DNA of 64,000 nucleotides, from assembly GCA_946617655.1 (NCBI GenBank), contig CAMOKL010000005.1:6094-70093 (forward strand), in the 5' to 3' direction. The DNA comes from Anaeroplasma sp902783745. GTDB taxonomy: Bacteria > Bacillota_I > Bacilli_A > Acholeplasmatales > Anaeroplasmataceae. The notes below the pieces were generated by a model. It was not told where the DNA came from and did no database searches. It worked only from the letters and a program-made list of their open reading frames with translations. How positions within the stretch are numbered: the first letter of the stretch is position 1; each line of letters starts with the position of its first letter. Below, one piece after another: positions 27,091 to 36,984 of this stretch. A program made the translations under genes and the position numbers.

Positions 27091-28068
27091 TTATAGTGTG
27101 TGCTTTAATAATTCTTCAGTAGTGTATCTTGAGATATCTGATGTTGCAATATCTAATACAGTCTTGCAACCATATTCACCACGTGATGCAATTCTATAAG
27201 CTGCTCTTGCGTATGCTGCAAGAATTGAACCTGTAAATTCAGGATTTGAATCAAGCTTTAAACTATATTCAATAACATGCTTAACACCATTAGATGTTTC
27301 ACCTGAACGAATTACGAATCCACCATGAGGAATTCCTGAATGGTTCTTCTTTAATTCTTCTAATGAAATAAAATGAACTGTTGTATCATATTCATCGAAA
27401 TAGTTAGGCATTGTCTTAATTTCTCTTTCGATTCTTGCCTTATCTGCACCATCTTCAGCTACAACAAAGCATTCTCTTGTATGCTTTTGACGAGTAGATA
27501 ATTGTGGGTTCTTACCACTTCTTACTGCTTCTAATGCAGCATCAACAGGGATTGTATATTGTCTTGCATCAACAACACCCTTAATTCTTCTTATTGCATC
27601 TGAATGTCCTTGAGATACACCCTTACCCCAGAATGTATAAGTCTTTCCATCTGGTAAGATTGCTTCCATAACACCTCTATTTAAAGAGAACATACCTGGA
27701 TCCCAACCAGTTGAAATAACACCAACATGGTTATTTGCCTTACCATTCTTATCAACATTTAAATAATGTTCATAAATTCTTGCATGAGTATCGAATGAAT
27801 CAACAACATTAAATGCCTTAACAAGTTCAGGAGTCTGTTCAGGTAAGTCTGTTGCAGAACCACCACATAAAATCATAACGTCAATCTTATCTTTAAATAA
27901 TAATACATCCTTAACGTTATAAACATTTACACCTTTAGTATTAATTTGAACCTTAGAAGCATCTCTTCTTGTAAATACTGCAACTAATTCTAAATCATCA
28001 TTCTTCTTTATTGCAGCCTCAACACCTCTAGCAAGATTACCATATCCGAAAATACCAATTTTAATCAT
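27091..28068 (-). CDS. ddh: meso-Diaminopimelate D-dehydrogenase
   Basis: Reduces L-tetrahydrodipicolinate plus ammonium directly to meso-DAP with NADPH, for lysine and peptidoglycan. 325 residues, typical length. NADPH fold GIFGYGNLARGVEAAI; then CGGSATDLPEQTP, DSFDTHARI, STGWDPGMFSLNR, GVSQGHSDAIRRIKGV and HTRECFV, all hallmark blocks. Monocistronic with its own terminator. It is notable because the window also encodes DapL and DapF, a complete alternative route to meso-DAP. Ddh fixes free ammonium, so it may be useful when nitrogen is abundant. Confidence 0.95.
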   Translation of the reverse strand: MIKIGIFGYGNLARGVEAAIKKNDDLELVAVFTRRDASKVQINTKGVNVYNVKDVLLFKDKIDVMILCGGSATDLPEQTPELVKAFNVVDSFDTHARIYEHYLNVDKNGKANNHVGVISTGWDPGMFSLNRGVMEAILPDGKTYTFWGKGVSQGHSDAIRRIKGVVDARQYTIPVDAALEAVRSGKNPQLSTRQKHTRECFVVAEDGADKARIEREIKTMPNYFDEYDTTVHFISLEELKKNHSGIPHGGFVIRSGETSNGVKHVIEYSLKLDSNPEFTGSILAAYARAAYRIASRGEYGCKTVLDIATSDISRYTTEELLKHTL

Positions 28069-28158
28069 TTTACTAACCTCTTTTCTTAAAACAAAATCAT
28101 TTTAGCATATACTAACTACATTGTAAATATATTATTTTGCAAATATGCGATTTTTTTA

Positions 28159-28208
28159 AAATAAAATTCCCTTTTTATCACTTTTAAACAAATAAAATTC
28201 CCTTTTTA
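28159..28208. repeat. Two copies of a 19-bp AT-rich direct repeat
   Basis: AAATAAAATTCCCTTTTTA occurs at 28159-28177 and 28190-28208, 31 bp apart, upstream of ddh and past the end of the GGDEF/EAL gene. The core AAATAAAATTC recurs near 20250 and 45970. It may be a binding site or chance in AT-rich DNA. Confidence 0.4.
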
Positions 28209-28261
28209 GACTTTTTGCTGTATTAAAAAACAAAAATTAGTTTAATATTTAAACAAATAAA

Positions 28262-28283
28262 TGTGGAGGATAAAACCTCCACA
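28262..28283 (-). terminator. Terminator of the REC-EAL-GGDEF gene
   Basis: On the minus strand, TGTGGAGG-ttttat-CCTCCACA then TTTATTTG, touching the stop codon. Confidence 0.8.
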
Positions 28284-31200
28284 TTATCTACCAATATTAT
28301 TCTTCTTTTTTACTTCAATTAATTTTTTATCTGCAGAATTAATTATTTTTTGAAGGCTTTCTTCATTTAGGCTTAACAAATCTTTAGATGAGAACATTTC
28401 AATACCATATGAAATCTTTAATAAGTATTTATTATTGTTATTTTTTAATTCTAAATTAATATTTTCTAACGCATCAATTAATGCTTCTTCACTATAATAA
28501 TTTAGAATCAAAATAAATTCATCTCCGCCATATCTATAAGCAAAGCCAGATCTTGTTTTTGCAAATTGATTTAATACCCTTGCGATTTCAGTTAACGCAT
28601 GGTCTCCTTCATTATGACCATATTTATCATTTATTTGCTTAAATAAGTCTGCATCTAAGAATACTAAGAAGTGTTGATCAGTACCATCTTGTAATACTTC
28701 TTTAATATCATCAATATTTTCAATTAAACCATTTCTATTATATAGCTGTGTTAGCTGATCTTTTCCTACCATATCAGCTAATACATCTAGATTATGGTTC
28801 ATTTGAATTTGTTTCTTAACTTCATTAGTTATATCCCTTAATAAGAATACTGATACTTTTTTACCTTCAATGATATTAACAATTAATCTACCTGTTAAAT
28901 ATCTTATATCAGAATTAGATTCAACCATAAAATTATAATTATAAGGAACATCAATAGGAAGCTTATTTTGATTTTCTATAGTAGAATCAATAAAATATCT
29001 CTTTTTATCTTCAGTATCTTTTGCAAGATTTAATCTAAATGCTCTATATTTATACCATTCATCTACGCTAAATTCCTTTGTTCGTATTTCACTACCTTCT
29101 TTGTAATATGTAGTTATTGTATTAGAATCAAGCTCAAACATAGATAGGGATACAAAATTATCCACTAAATATCTAAATACTGTATCTCTTATACTTAATG
29201 ACTCTTCTTTTCTAACTTTGAATTCATCATATTCTCTAGTTTTATCAATAACTGTTGCCATTAACGCTTTCTTTCCCCTATCATTATAGGAAACAATATT
29301 TAATTCAACATGTCTTGGTGTAATTGTTTGTTTTTTGGTTGTTATATCAAATAAAACATCAACTCTTGATGGTATATCTAAAATTATATGATCTTTTAAT
29401 ATATTATTAAATTTCTTTTTAATATCATCATCAATTACTAAAGATACGAATTTATTAATGCTTTCCTTCATCTTAGGTCTATCATGAATAACTAAATTAC
29501 CGTTATTATCAGCAGTATATTCCCAACCAGTTTCAGTTTCAAAATTATATTTAAAGAAAATAGTTGGATTAGTTTTTAATGAATTTATGAATAAAAGCTG
29601 CATATAAGATGCATTTTCTTTATATTCAGATACAACATCTAATGCAAATTCAAGCTCTTTATTTTGTTTATCTAATACATTATAAACTTTAGATGATGTT
29701 TCTTTATAAATAGGTAATGATAACACAGATGATAATCGTAATAAGGCTCTTTCTTCTTCTAAAGTAAATGATTTATCATCTTTAAATCTAAAGAAGAAAA
29801 CACCACCTATTAATGTGTCATTATTTGCGATAGGGAACATTAAAGCCCTTTTACATTTAACCTGAGGTAATTCATTTTCTTTAAACTCAATGATTAAGTC
29901 AGATGCATCCTTTTTATAAGCATCAACCTTAACATCATCGTTTAATTCTATTTGCTTACCTAATACAGGCTTTATTAAATATGTAGATTCTTCTGCAATA
30001 TACTCAAAATATTTTCCGTCAGCTGATGTTTCTCCAACCGCAATAGAATCTACATCAAGTTCTTTTAAGAAGCTTTTTAAAAGCTTTGCGATATCCTTTT
30101 TAGTTACTACAATGTAATTTTTAGTTGCGATAGTAAAATCGTATACTGCCTCATTTAAATGATAGAAATTAATGAATTTACCTAAATCATCTTGATTAGT
30201 ATTTTTGATAACAAATTCATTAAATTCATCTTCAGGTAATGGCTTTGAATAATAATATCCTTGTACATAATTACATCCATATTGACGTAATAATTTTATA
30301 TATTCAAAATTCTCAACACCCTCTGCGATTGCAGGTACATCTAAGGAATTTGCAATATCAAGAACAGATTTTATGATATTTAATCCCTTCTTGTTTTCTG
30401 TTGAGAAGAATTTCATATCTATTTTTAATACATCGAAATCTATTTCCTTTAAAACATTTAATGATGAATAAGCACTACCAAAGTCATCCATTAATATTTT
30501 AAATCCATGTTCACGTAAACGTGATACTGCTGCCTTAATTATTTTAACATCAGTAAATATAGTTTCAGTGATTTCTAATTCTAAATATTTTGGTTCAATG
30601 TCATACTTAAGTAATAGATTATCAAGTCTTTCAACAAAGTCACTCATTGTTAAAAATACTCTTGAAACATTAACTGATATAGGAAACATTAATAACCCTT
30701 TATTTTTTCTATCTAATAAATATTTACATACCTCTTCCCAAACATAATAGTCTAGGACAGCAATATTACCATTCTTTTCAAATAAAGGAATAAATGAACC
30801 TGGTGGTATAATTTTATCATCAACCTTCCATCTAACTAATGCTTCAGCACCAGATACTACATCATTTATAATATCAAACTTAGGTTGATAATATACAACA
30901 AATTCATGATTTTTTATTGCATCTTCAAAACGAGCTTGATATTCTTCTTGTAATATAAGCTTTTCTTTTATTTCTTCGCTATAAAAATTATATCTTAGGT
31001 CTAAATCAAATGAAGTTTCCTCAGATGATTGTATTGCCTCAGATACATAATCAGTAATTGGTCTTTCATAATCATTAATATCAGTAATTCCAAATACTAA
31101 ATCCGGATCTATATCACTAAATTCATTTAATATAGCTTCATTATAGTTTTTAATGAAATCAATTATTTCATCTTTTGTACCATCAAACAAGATAAAGAAA

Positions 31201-31823
31201 TCATCATTCTTACCTTTACCATAAAGCATATCATACTTAGTTGAAATATTAATTAGTGTATCTGACATATATTTAATTAAAGAATCTATTTTATTCTTAC
31301 CAAATGTATAAGATATCATTAAATATCTAGATACTAATAATCTTATCATATGATAATTTTCTTTATGTTCTAAATCTAGTGAGATAGCTTTTACGCATTC
31401 TTTAATAAATAATTCATTAGAATAAATATTATTTTTATCTAAACTGTAATCATCTTTTAAACTTGCAGGATACTTAAATTTATCAATTGTTGCATCTATT
31501 CTATTTGATATTTTAGTAGTAGAAATAGGGAAGGATATAATATCATATACTCCTTCTTTTAATGCATTATATTTATAATCTGTATCAGAAAGGTGTGTAA
31601 GAATCATTAGAGGAACGTAACAATAAAAACTAGTTTTCTTTACTGATTTAATATATTTTAAAACTTCAGTTTTGTTATCACAATATATTAAAATCAATGA
31701 ATAAAAAACATTTGTATCCAAAAAATTAGGCACAACTGATTGTATTGTTGCGTCATATTTTTCCCCTAAATATGACGTATATTCATCATTAAACTTTGTA
31801 AGGATTAATAATTTTTCCTTCAT
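28284..31823 (-). CDS. Multidomain c-di-GMP protein: REC-like, EAL, sensor, GGDEF
   Basis: 1179 residues. In order: receiver-like domain lacking the acceptor Asp (1-125); a degenerate GGDEF-fold with KNDDF where GGDEF would be (about 140-285); an EAL domain (about 295-540) with GAEALVRW, ISVNVSR, LEITET, MDDFGS, LKIDMKF, AEGVEN and VQGYYYSKPL, so all catalytic residues are kept; a GAF/PAS-like sensor stretch (about 550-1000); and a C-terminal GGDEF domain with RYGGDEF. No RxxD inhibitory site is visible before it. Both making and breaking of c-di-GMP look possible. No membrane helix, so cytoplasmic. EAL upstream of GGDEF is the reverse of the common order. Monocistronic with promoter and terminator. 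Confidence 0.9.
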   Translation of the reverse strand: MKEKLLILTKFNDEYTSYLGEKYDATIQSVVPNFLDTNVFYSLILIYCDNKTEVLKYIKSVKKTSFYCYVPLMILTHLSDTDYKYNALKEGVYDIISFPISTTKISNRIDATIDKFKYPASLKDDYSLDKNNIYSNELFIKECVKAISLDLEHKENYHMIRLLVSRYLMISYTFGKNKIDSLIKYMSDTLINISTKYDMLYGKGKNDDFFILFDGTKDEIIDFIKNYNEAILNEFSDIDPDLVFGITDINDYERPITDYVSEAIQSSEETSFDLDLRYNFYSEEIKEKLILQEEYQARFEDAIKNHEFVVYYQPKFDIINDVVSGAEALVRWKVDDKIIPPGSFIPLFEKNGNIAVLDYYVWEEVCKYLLDRKNKGLLMFPISVNVSRVFLTMSDFVERLDNLLLKYDIEPKYLELEITETIFTDVKIIKAAVSRLREHGFKILMDDFGSAYSSLNVLKEIDFDVLKIDMKFFSTENKKGLNIIKSVLDIANSLDVPAIAEGVENFEYIKLLRQYGCNYVQGYYYSKPLPEDEFNEFVIKNTNQDDLGKFINFYHLNEAVYDFTIATKNYIVVTKKDIAKLLKSFLKELDVDSIAVGETSADGKYFEYIAEESTYLIKPVLGKQIELNDDVKVDAYKKDASDLIIEFKENELPQVKCKRALMFPIANNDTLIGGVFFFRFKDDKSFTLEEERALLRLSSVLSLPIYKETSSKVYNVLDKQNKELEFALDVVSEYKENASYMQLLFINSLKTNPTIFFKYNFETETGWEYTADNNGNLVIHDRPKMKESINKFVSLVIDDDIKKKFNNILKDHIILDIPSRVDVLFDITTKKQTITPRHVELNIVSYNDRGKKALMATVIDKTREYDEFKVRKEESLSIRDTVFRYLVDNFVSLSMFELDSNTITTYYKEGSEIRTKEFSVDEWYKYRAFRLNLAKDTEDKKRYFIDSTIENQNKLPIDVPYNYNFMVESNSDIRYLTGRLIVNIIEGKKVSVFLLRDITNEVKKQIQMNHNLDVLADMVGKDQLTQLYNRNGLIENIDDIKEVLQDGTDQHFLVFLDADLFKQINDKYGHNEGDHALTEIARVLNQFAKTRSGFAYRYGGDEFILILNYYSEEALIDALENINLELKNNNNKYLLKISYGIEMFSSKDLLSLNEESLQKIINSADKKLIEVKKKNNIGR

Positions 31824-31864
31824 ATAATCCCCACCTTTCTTAAATTTAAAAATCTCTTTATATT

Positions 31865-31893
31865 ATTATATAATATAGGAATAAATAAATCAA
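31865..31893 (-). promoter_or_regulatory. Promoter of the REC-EAL-GGDEF gene
   Basis: On the minus strand, TTGATT, 17 bases, TATAAT, about 40 bases before the ATG. Confidence 0.65.
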
Positions 31894-31915
31894 GAAATCA
31901 CGATTTTTAGGAATT

Positions 31916-32371
31916 CTATCTAAGTAATGTTGATATAATGCTTCTATAATAAGTCATAAATGTTAATGCAATAATTAATATTAAAACTGATAAAATAGTA
32001 AAAAGTACATACTTACTAATCTTTATTTTTATTTTTTTATTTTTACTATAAACGCCAATTGAAATAGTTAAAATAATGAAAAACAAAATAAATCCTAAAA
32101 TAAGATATGAAAAACTATAGATATTATTTGAAAATACTAATGCTATAATCAATACTACATATAATACATAAAAGAGATGATATATTATAGTTAATGGATT
32201 ATATTTTGCTTCTCTTTCTTTTCTTGGATCATAATTCTTATCTAAGTATTTAGGATCTGATACTTTATTTACAAAAACTTTAGTTTCATCAATTGTCATA
32301 TCATCTCCACAATTTTGGCAATAAGTTGCGTCATCCGGATTTAATGAATGACATCTCATACATTTTTTCAT
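31916..32371 (-). CDS. Zinc-ribbon membrane protein
   Basis: 151 residues. Zinc ribbon MKKCMRCHSLNPDDATYCQNCGDD, a charged linker to about 60, then three hydrophobic helices (about 63-82, 87-108, 119-142). It has the same general plan as the protein at 19484-19912 but no close sequence match to it. Function unknown. It may be cotranscribed with the downstream c-di-GMP gene, although that gene has its own promoter. Confidence 0.7.
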   Translation of the reverse strand: MKKCMRCHSLNPDDATYCQNCGDDMTIDETKVFVNKVSDPKYLDKNYDPRKEREAKYNPLTIIYHLFYVLYVVLIIALVFSNNIYSFSYLILGFILFFIILTISIGVYSKNKKIKIKISKYVLFTILSVLILIIALTFMTYYRSIISTLLR

Positions 32372-32390
32372 ATACTCTCTCCATTAATTA

Positions 32391-32410
32391 AAGGAGGCTT
32401 TCGCCTCCTT
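32391..32410 (-). terminator. Possible carB terminator
   Basis: On the minus strand, AAGGAGG-cgaaag-CCTCCTT just after the carB stop. The following run is only moderately T-rich, and the stem also contains an SD-like sequence. Confidence 0.5.
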
Positions 32411-32415
32411 ATTAT

Positions 32416-35400
32416 TTATGCTTTATAACCATCATTTTTAAGTTTTGAAATATCAACTAAATTTAGATGCTTTTCATCTTCTCTATTTTCAAGTGAAGTT
32501 ATTAAAGCTTCAGCTGTATCAATTGCAGTTAAAACTGTTACACCAGTTTCAATTGCATTACGTCTGATTAAGAAACCATCCTTATGATGTTCTTGACCCT
32601 TCTTAGGTGTATCAATTACTAAATCTAATTGATGTGCTAAGATTAAATCTAAAACTGTATTTTCGCCATCAGCAATTCTATTAACCTTTACTGCAGGACA
32701 ACCATTTTGAGTTAAATAGTTATATGTACCTTCAGTTGAGTAAATAGTATAACCGAACTTATTAAATCTCTTTGCGATAGGAAGAATTTCTTTCTTATCT
32801 TCATCACAAACTGTGATAATCATATTCTTATACTTAGGAAGACGGATATTTGCTCCTAAGAATGCCTTATATAAAGCTTCATTATAATCTGCTGAAATAC
32901 CTAAGCATTCACCAGTAGACTTCATTTCAGGTCCTAAGTTAATATCAGCACCACGAATCTTTTCAAATGAGAATACTGGCATCTTTATAGCATAATAACC
33001 AGCATTTGGTTGTAAGCCTGGCTTATAACCCATTTCTTTGATTGTATGTCCTAAAATTGCCTTTGTTGCAAGGTCAACAATAGGAATACCTGTAACCTTA
33101 GAAATATATGGTACTGTACGGCTTGAACGAGGGTTAACCTCGATAATATATACATCATCACCAATTGCAATAAATTGGATATTAATCATACCTAATACAT
33201 GTAATGCCTTAGCAAGAATTTCTGTATATTCAACAATTCTTTCCTTAGCCTTCTTAGTGATTTGTTCTGCAGGATATACAGAAATTGAGTCACCAGAGTG
33301 AATACCTGTTCTTTCGATATGTTCCATAATACCAGGAATTAAGATATCCTTACCATCACAAATTGCATCAACTTCTAATTCCTTACCCATTAGATACTTA
33401 TCTACAAGGATTGGATGTTCTTGTGCAATTTGGTTAATGATATTGATATATTTTTCCATATCTTGATCATTAATTGCAATTCTCATACCTTGACCACCTA
33501 ATACATATGATGGTCTTACTAATACTGGGTATCCTAAATCATGAGCTGCAGCTAAAGCTTCTTCTACTGTAAATACAGTATGACCCTTTGCACGAGGAAT
33601 ATTATTTGATTCAAGAATTTCATCAAATATTTCTCTATCCTCTGCAGCATCAACGTCCTTAGCATCAGTACCTAAAATAGGTACTCCCATTTGCATTAAT
33701 GCTTGTGTTAACTTAATTGCAGTTTGTCCACCGAATTGAACAACTGCACCTGTTGGATGTTCAATATTAACAATTGATTCAACATCTTCTGCAGTTAATG
33801 GTTCAAAATAAAGCTTTGATGCAATATCGAAGTCTGTTGAAACTGTTTCTGGGTTGTTATTAACAATAATAGTTTCATATCCTTCTTTTTCAAATGACCA
33901 AGCTGAATGAACTGAACAGAAGTCGAATTCAATACCTTGACCGATACGAATAGGACCAGAGCCTAATACTAATACTCTCTTCTTAGAAGGAGCTTGCTCT
34001 TTAACTTCCTCTTCACCATCAAATGTTGAATAATAATATGGAGTGTGAGCTTCAAATTCACCAGCACATGTATCAACCATCTTGAATCTTGCAGTAATGT
34101 TATTAGCATAACGCATCTTCTTGATTTCATTTTCATGCTTTGCAGTTAACTTAGCAATGAAATGATCTGGGAATTCCATTCTCTTTGCTTCTTTTAATAA
34201 TTCAACTGTTAAAGGCTTTGTTTTTAATTCAAATTCAAGCTTAACGATATTATTTAGCTTATCAATAAACCATCTATCAATCTTAGTCTTTTTGTAGATT
34301 GTATCATAATCTACATGACGTCTTAATGCTTCAGCAACTCTCCAGATTCTTCTATCATCAACTATTTCTAATTCTTGACTTAATTGATCTAAAGTTAAAT
34401 GTGAGAAATCATAAGACATTAATGATTCTACATGCTGTTCAAGTGAACGAATAGCTTTCATTAAAGCACCTTCGAAGTTTGTACAAATTGACATAACTTC
34501 ACCAGTAGCCTTCATTTGTGTTGTTAATGTACGCTTAGCAGTGATGAACTTATCAAATGGTAAACGAGGCATCTTAACTACGCAATAGTCAAGCATTGGT
34601 TCAAATGATGCAAATGTCTTTTTAGTAATTGCATTTGGAATTTCATCTAATGTATAACCTAAAGCCATCTTTGCAGTAACCTTAGCAATAGGGTAACCTG
34701 TTGCCTTAGATGCTAATGCAGATGAACGTGAAACTCTTGGGTTAACTTCGATAACACAATATTCAAATGAATCAGGGTTTAAGGCATATTGAACATTACA
34801 TCCACCTGTTACACCTAATTCAGTAATAATTCTTAATGCAGATGTTCTTAACATCTGATATTCCTTATCAGATAGAGTTTGTGATGGTGCAACAACAATT
34901 GAGTCACCTGTATGAACTCCAACTGGATCTAGATTTTCCATATTACAAACAGTAATACATGTACCATTTCTATCACGCATTACTTCGTATTCTATTTCTT
35001 TCCAACCAGCAATAGATCTTTCAACTAATACTTCACCCACTCTTGATAATCTTAAACCATTAGTTAAGATTTCAACTAATTCAGCTTCATTAGATGCAAT
35101 ACCTCCACCAGAACCACCTAGTGTATATGCAGGTCTTAATACAACTGGATAACCAATCTTATTAGCAAATGCGATACCATCAGGTACATTATCAACAACT
35201 AAAGATTCAGCAATAGGTTCACCTAGCTTTTCCATAGTTTCTTTAAATGCTTCACGGTCTTCAGCTCTATAAATAGTTTGAGCTGTTGTACCAATGATTT
35301 TAACATCTGGATGCTCATCAAAGAACTTTGAATCCCATAATTCCATAGCTAAGTTTAAACCAGCTTGTCCTCCTAATGTAGGAAGAATTGAATCTGGATG

Positions 35401-35643
35401 TTCTTTTTCGATTATTTCTCTTACAATATCAACAGTAATAGGTTCAATATAAACTCTATCAGCGATATTCTTATCTGTCATAATAGTTGCAGGGTTTGAG
35501 TTTAATAAAACAACCTCAACGCCTTCTTCTTTTAATGCACGACATGCTTGTGTACCAGCATAGTCGAATTCTGCTGCCTGACCAATGATAATTGGACCAG
35601 AACCAATAACTAATACCTTTTTAATACTTTCAATTCTAGGCAT
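32416..35643 (-). CDS. carB: Carbamoyl-phosphate synthase large subunit
   Basis: 1075 residues, full length. Makes carbamoyl phosphate from glutamine-derived ammonia, bicarbonate and two ATP for pyrimidine and arginine synthesis. Two homologous ATP-grasp halves: IGSGPIIIGQAAEFDYAGTQACRAL at the start and LGSGPIRIGQGIEFDFCSVH at about 555, with EVNPRVSRSSALASKATGYP and EVNPRSSRTVPYISKVTGIP. A C-terminal regulatory MGS domain (about 935-1070) has DTPKKGQEHHKDGFLIRR. The ATG is one base after the carA stop. Confidence 0.97.
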   Translation of the reverse strand: MPRIESIKKVLVIGSGPIIIGQAAEFDYAGTQACRALKEEGVEVVLLNSNPATIMTDKNIADRVYIEPITVDIVREIIEKEHPDSILPTLGGQAGLNLAMELWDSKFFDEHPDVKIIGTTAQTIYRAEDREAFKETMEKLGEPIAESLVVDNVPDGIAFANKIGYPVVLRPAYTLGGSGGGIASNEAELVEILTNGLRLSRVGEVLVERSIAGWKEIEYEVMRDRNGTCITVCNMENLDPVGVHTGDSIVVAPSQTLSDKEYQMLRTSALRIITELGVTGGCNVQYALNPDSFEYCVIEVNPRVSRSSALASKATGYPIAKVTAKMALGYTLDEIPNAITKKTFASFEPMLDYCVVKMPRLPFDKFITAKRTLTTQMKATGEVMSICTNFEGALMKAIRSLEQHVESLMSYDFSHLTLDQLSQELEIVDDRRIWRVAEALRRHVDYDTIYKKTKIDRWFIDKLNNIVKLEFELKTKPLTVELLKEAKRMEFPDHFIAKLTAKHENEIKKMRYANNITARFKMVDTCAGEFEAHTPYYYSTFDGEEEVKEQAPSKKRVLVLGSGPIRIGQGIEFDFCSVHSAWSFEKEGYETIIVNNNPETVSTDFDIASKLYFEPLTAEDVESIVNIEHPTGAVVQFGGQTAIKLTQALMQMGVPILGTDAKDVDAAEDREIFDEILESNNIPRAKGHTVFTVEEALAAAHDLGYPVLVRPSYVLGGQGMRIAINDQDMEKYINIINQIAQEHPILVDKYLMGKELEVDAICDGKDILIPGIMEHIERTGIHSGDSISVYPAEQITKKAKERIVEYTEILAKALHVLGMINIQFIAIGDDVYIIEVNPRSSRTVPYISKVTGIPIVDLATKAILGHTIKEMGYKPGLQPNAGYYAIKMPVFSFEKIRGADINLGPEMKSTGECLGISADYNEALYKAFLGANIRLPKYKNMIITVCDEDKKEILPIAKRFNKFGYTIYSTEGTYNYLTQNGCPAVKVNRIADGENTVLDLILAHQLDLVIDTPKKGQEHHKDGFLIRRNAIETGVTVLTAIDTAEALITSLENREDEKHLNLVDISKLKNDGYKA

Positions 35644-35644
35644 C

Positions 35645-36715
35645 TTACTTACCTCCCATCATCTTAATGAATTCGTCAAATAAATATCCTGAGTCAAGTG
35701 GACCTGGACAAGCTTCTGGGTGGAATTGAACTGTAAAAATGTTCTTTCCAACATACTTTAAGCCTTCATTTGTCTTATCATTAACATTTATGAATGCTTC
35801 GACAGCAACCTTAGGATCAAGTGATGTTGTATCAACATAATATCCATGGTTTTGAGAAGTAATATATACTCTATTATTCATTAGATCTTTAACTGGGTGA
35901 TTTCCGCCTCTGTGACCATATTTAAGCTTCTTAGTATCAGCGCCTGTAGCAAGGGCCATTAGCTGATGTCCTAAGCAAATAGCAAAAATAGGAACATTAG
36001 AATCATAAAGCTTCTTAATTTCTTTAATGATTTCTACATTATCCTTAGGGTCTCCAGGGCCATTTGATAACATAATTCCATCTGGATTATCTTTTAAAAT
36101 TTCTGCTGCAGGTGTATGAGCTGGGTAAACTGTTACATTGCAGCCTCTCTTATTTAAGTTTTTAGCAATAGAAGCCTTTGCACCAAAATCTAATAATGCA
36201 ACCTTCTTGCCATCCCCTTCTAAGACATATTTTGCAGGACATGTTACCTTTTCAACAACGTCCTTAGCCTTAAATGCCTTAATCTTAGGTAATATTTCAT
36301 TTAGGTCATAATTAGGATTTGTTGTAATCATGCCATTCATTGTTCCTTCGTCTCTTAACATCTTAGTAAGCTTTCTAGTATCGATACCTTCAATACCACA
36401 AATGTTTTGCTTAATTAAGAAATTTTCAACAGAATCATTATTTCTGAAGTTAGATTGGAATTTAGCTAACTCCTTAACAATGAATCCATCAACAAATGAT
36501 TGTCTTGATTCCATATCATCATAGCAAATACCATAATTGCCAATTAATGGATATGTCATACATACTGCCTGTCCTGCATATGATGGGTCTGTTAAAACCT
36601 CAAAATATCCAGTCATTGATGTATTGAAAACAATCTCACTAATTACTTCTTTTTGGGCACCAATACTTGTGCCTTCGAATACTGTTCCATCTTGTAAAAT
36701 AAGAAATGCCTTCAT
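35645..36715 (-). CDS. carA: Carbamoyl-phosphate synthase small subunit
   Basis: 356 residues from ATG 36715 (MKAFLILQDGTVFEGTSIGA), preferred over a far upstream ATG at 36793 because AGGGG lies five bases before it and the family starts here. The small-subunit domain carries NTSMTGYFEVLTDPSYAGQ; the class I glutaminase has AICLGHQ (catalytic Cys) and VQFHPEACPGP (catalytic His and Glu). It passes ammonia to CarB. No PyrR-type leader fold was identified. Confidence 0.95.
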   Translation of the reverse strand: MKAFLILQDGTVFEGTSIGAQKEVISEIVFNTSMTGYFEVLTDPSYAGQAVCMTYPLIGNYGICYDDMESRQSFVDGFIVKELAKFQSNFRNNDSVENFLIKQNICGIEGIDTRKLTKMLRDEGTMNGMITTNPNYDLNEILPKIKAFKAKDVVEKVTCPAKYVLEGDGKKVALLDFGAKASIAKNLNKRGCNVTVYPAHTPAAEILKDNPDGIMLSNGPGDPKDNVEIIKEIKKLYDSNVPIFAICLGHQLMALATGADTKKLKYGHRGGNHPVKDLMNNRVYITSQNHGYYVDTTSLDPKVAVEAFINVNDKTNEGLKYVGKNIFTVQFHPEACPGPLDSGYLFDEFIKMMGGK

Positions 36716-36809
36716 CTTTACCCCTGCCGATCTATCTAATTTTGGTATATCGCATACTAATATATACATAGTATATATGATATAAATTCGCAAAAATACC
36801 CTTGTACCT

Positions 36810-36837
36810 ATTTTATCATTATTTGAATAATAATCAA
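36810..36837 (-). promoter_or_regulatory. Candidate promoter of carAB
   Basis: On the minus strand, TTGATT, 16 bases, TAAAAT, leaving a leader of about 90 bases. A second -35-like TTGACA lies ten bases further upstream (36847-36852). Confidence 0.5.
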
Positions 36838-36895
36838 TATCGAATTTGTCAATTTAGCCCTATATAAAAATGTTTTATATAAAATTAAAATATTA

Positions 36896-36929
36896 TAAAA
36901 AAATAAAAACCCCTTATGTTATAAGGGTA
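36896..36929 (-). terminator. Terminator of the glt-gln-dap operon
   Basis: On the minus strand, ACCCTTAT-aac-ATAAGGGG-type stem (one mismatch at the base), then TTTTTATTTTTTT, about 55 bases after the dapL stop. Confidence 0.85.
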
Positions 36930-36984
36930 TTTTTATAGTTAGTTTGTATAAACTTAATAGAAATTTTATTTTTAAATTTTTTTA

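Noticed and set aside
36716..36793. Longer carA start at 36793
   Set aside because: The extra 26 residues do not resemble CarA, and the ATG at 36715 has an SD and the family N-terminus.
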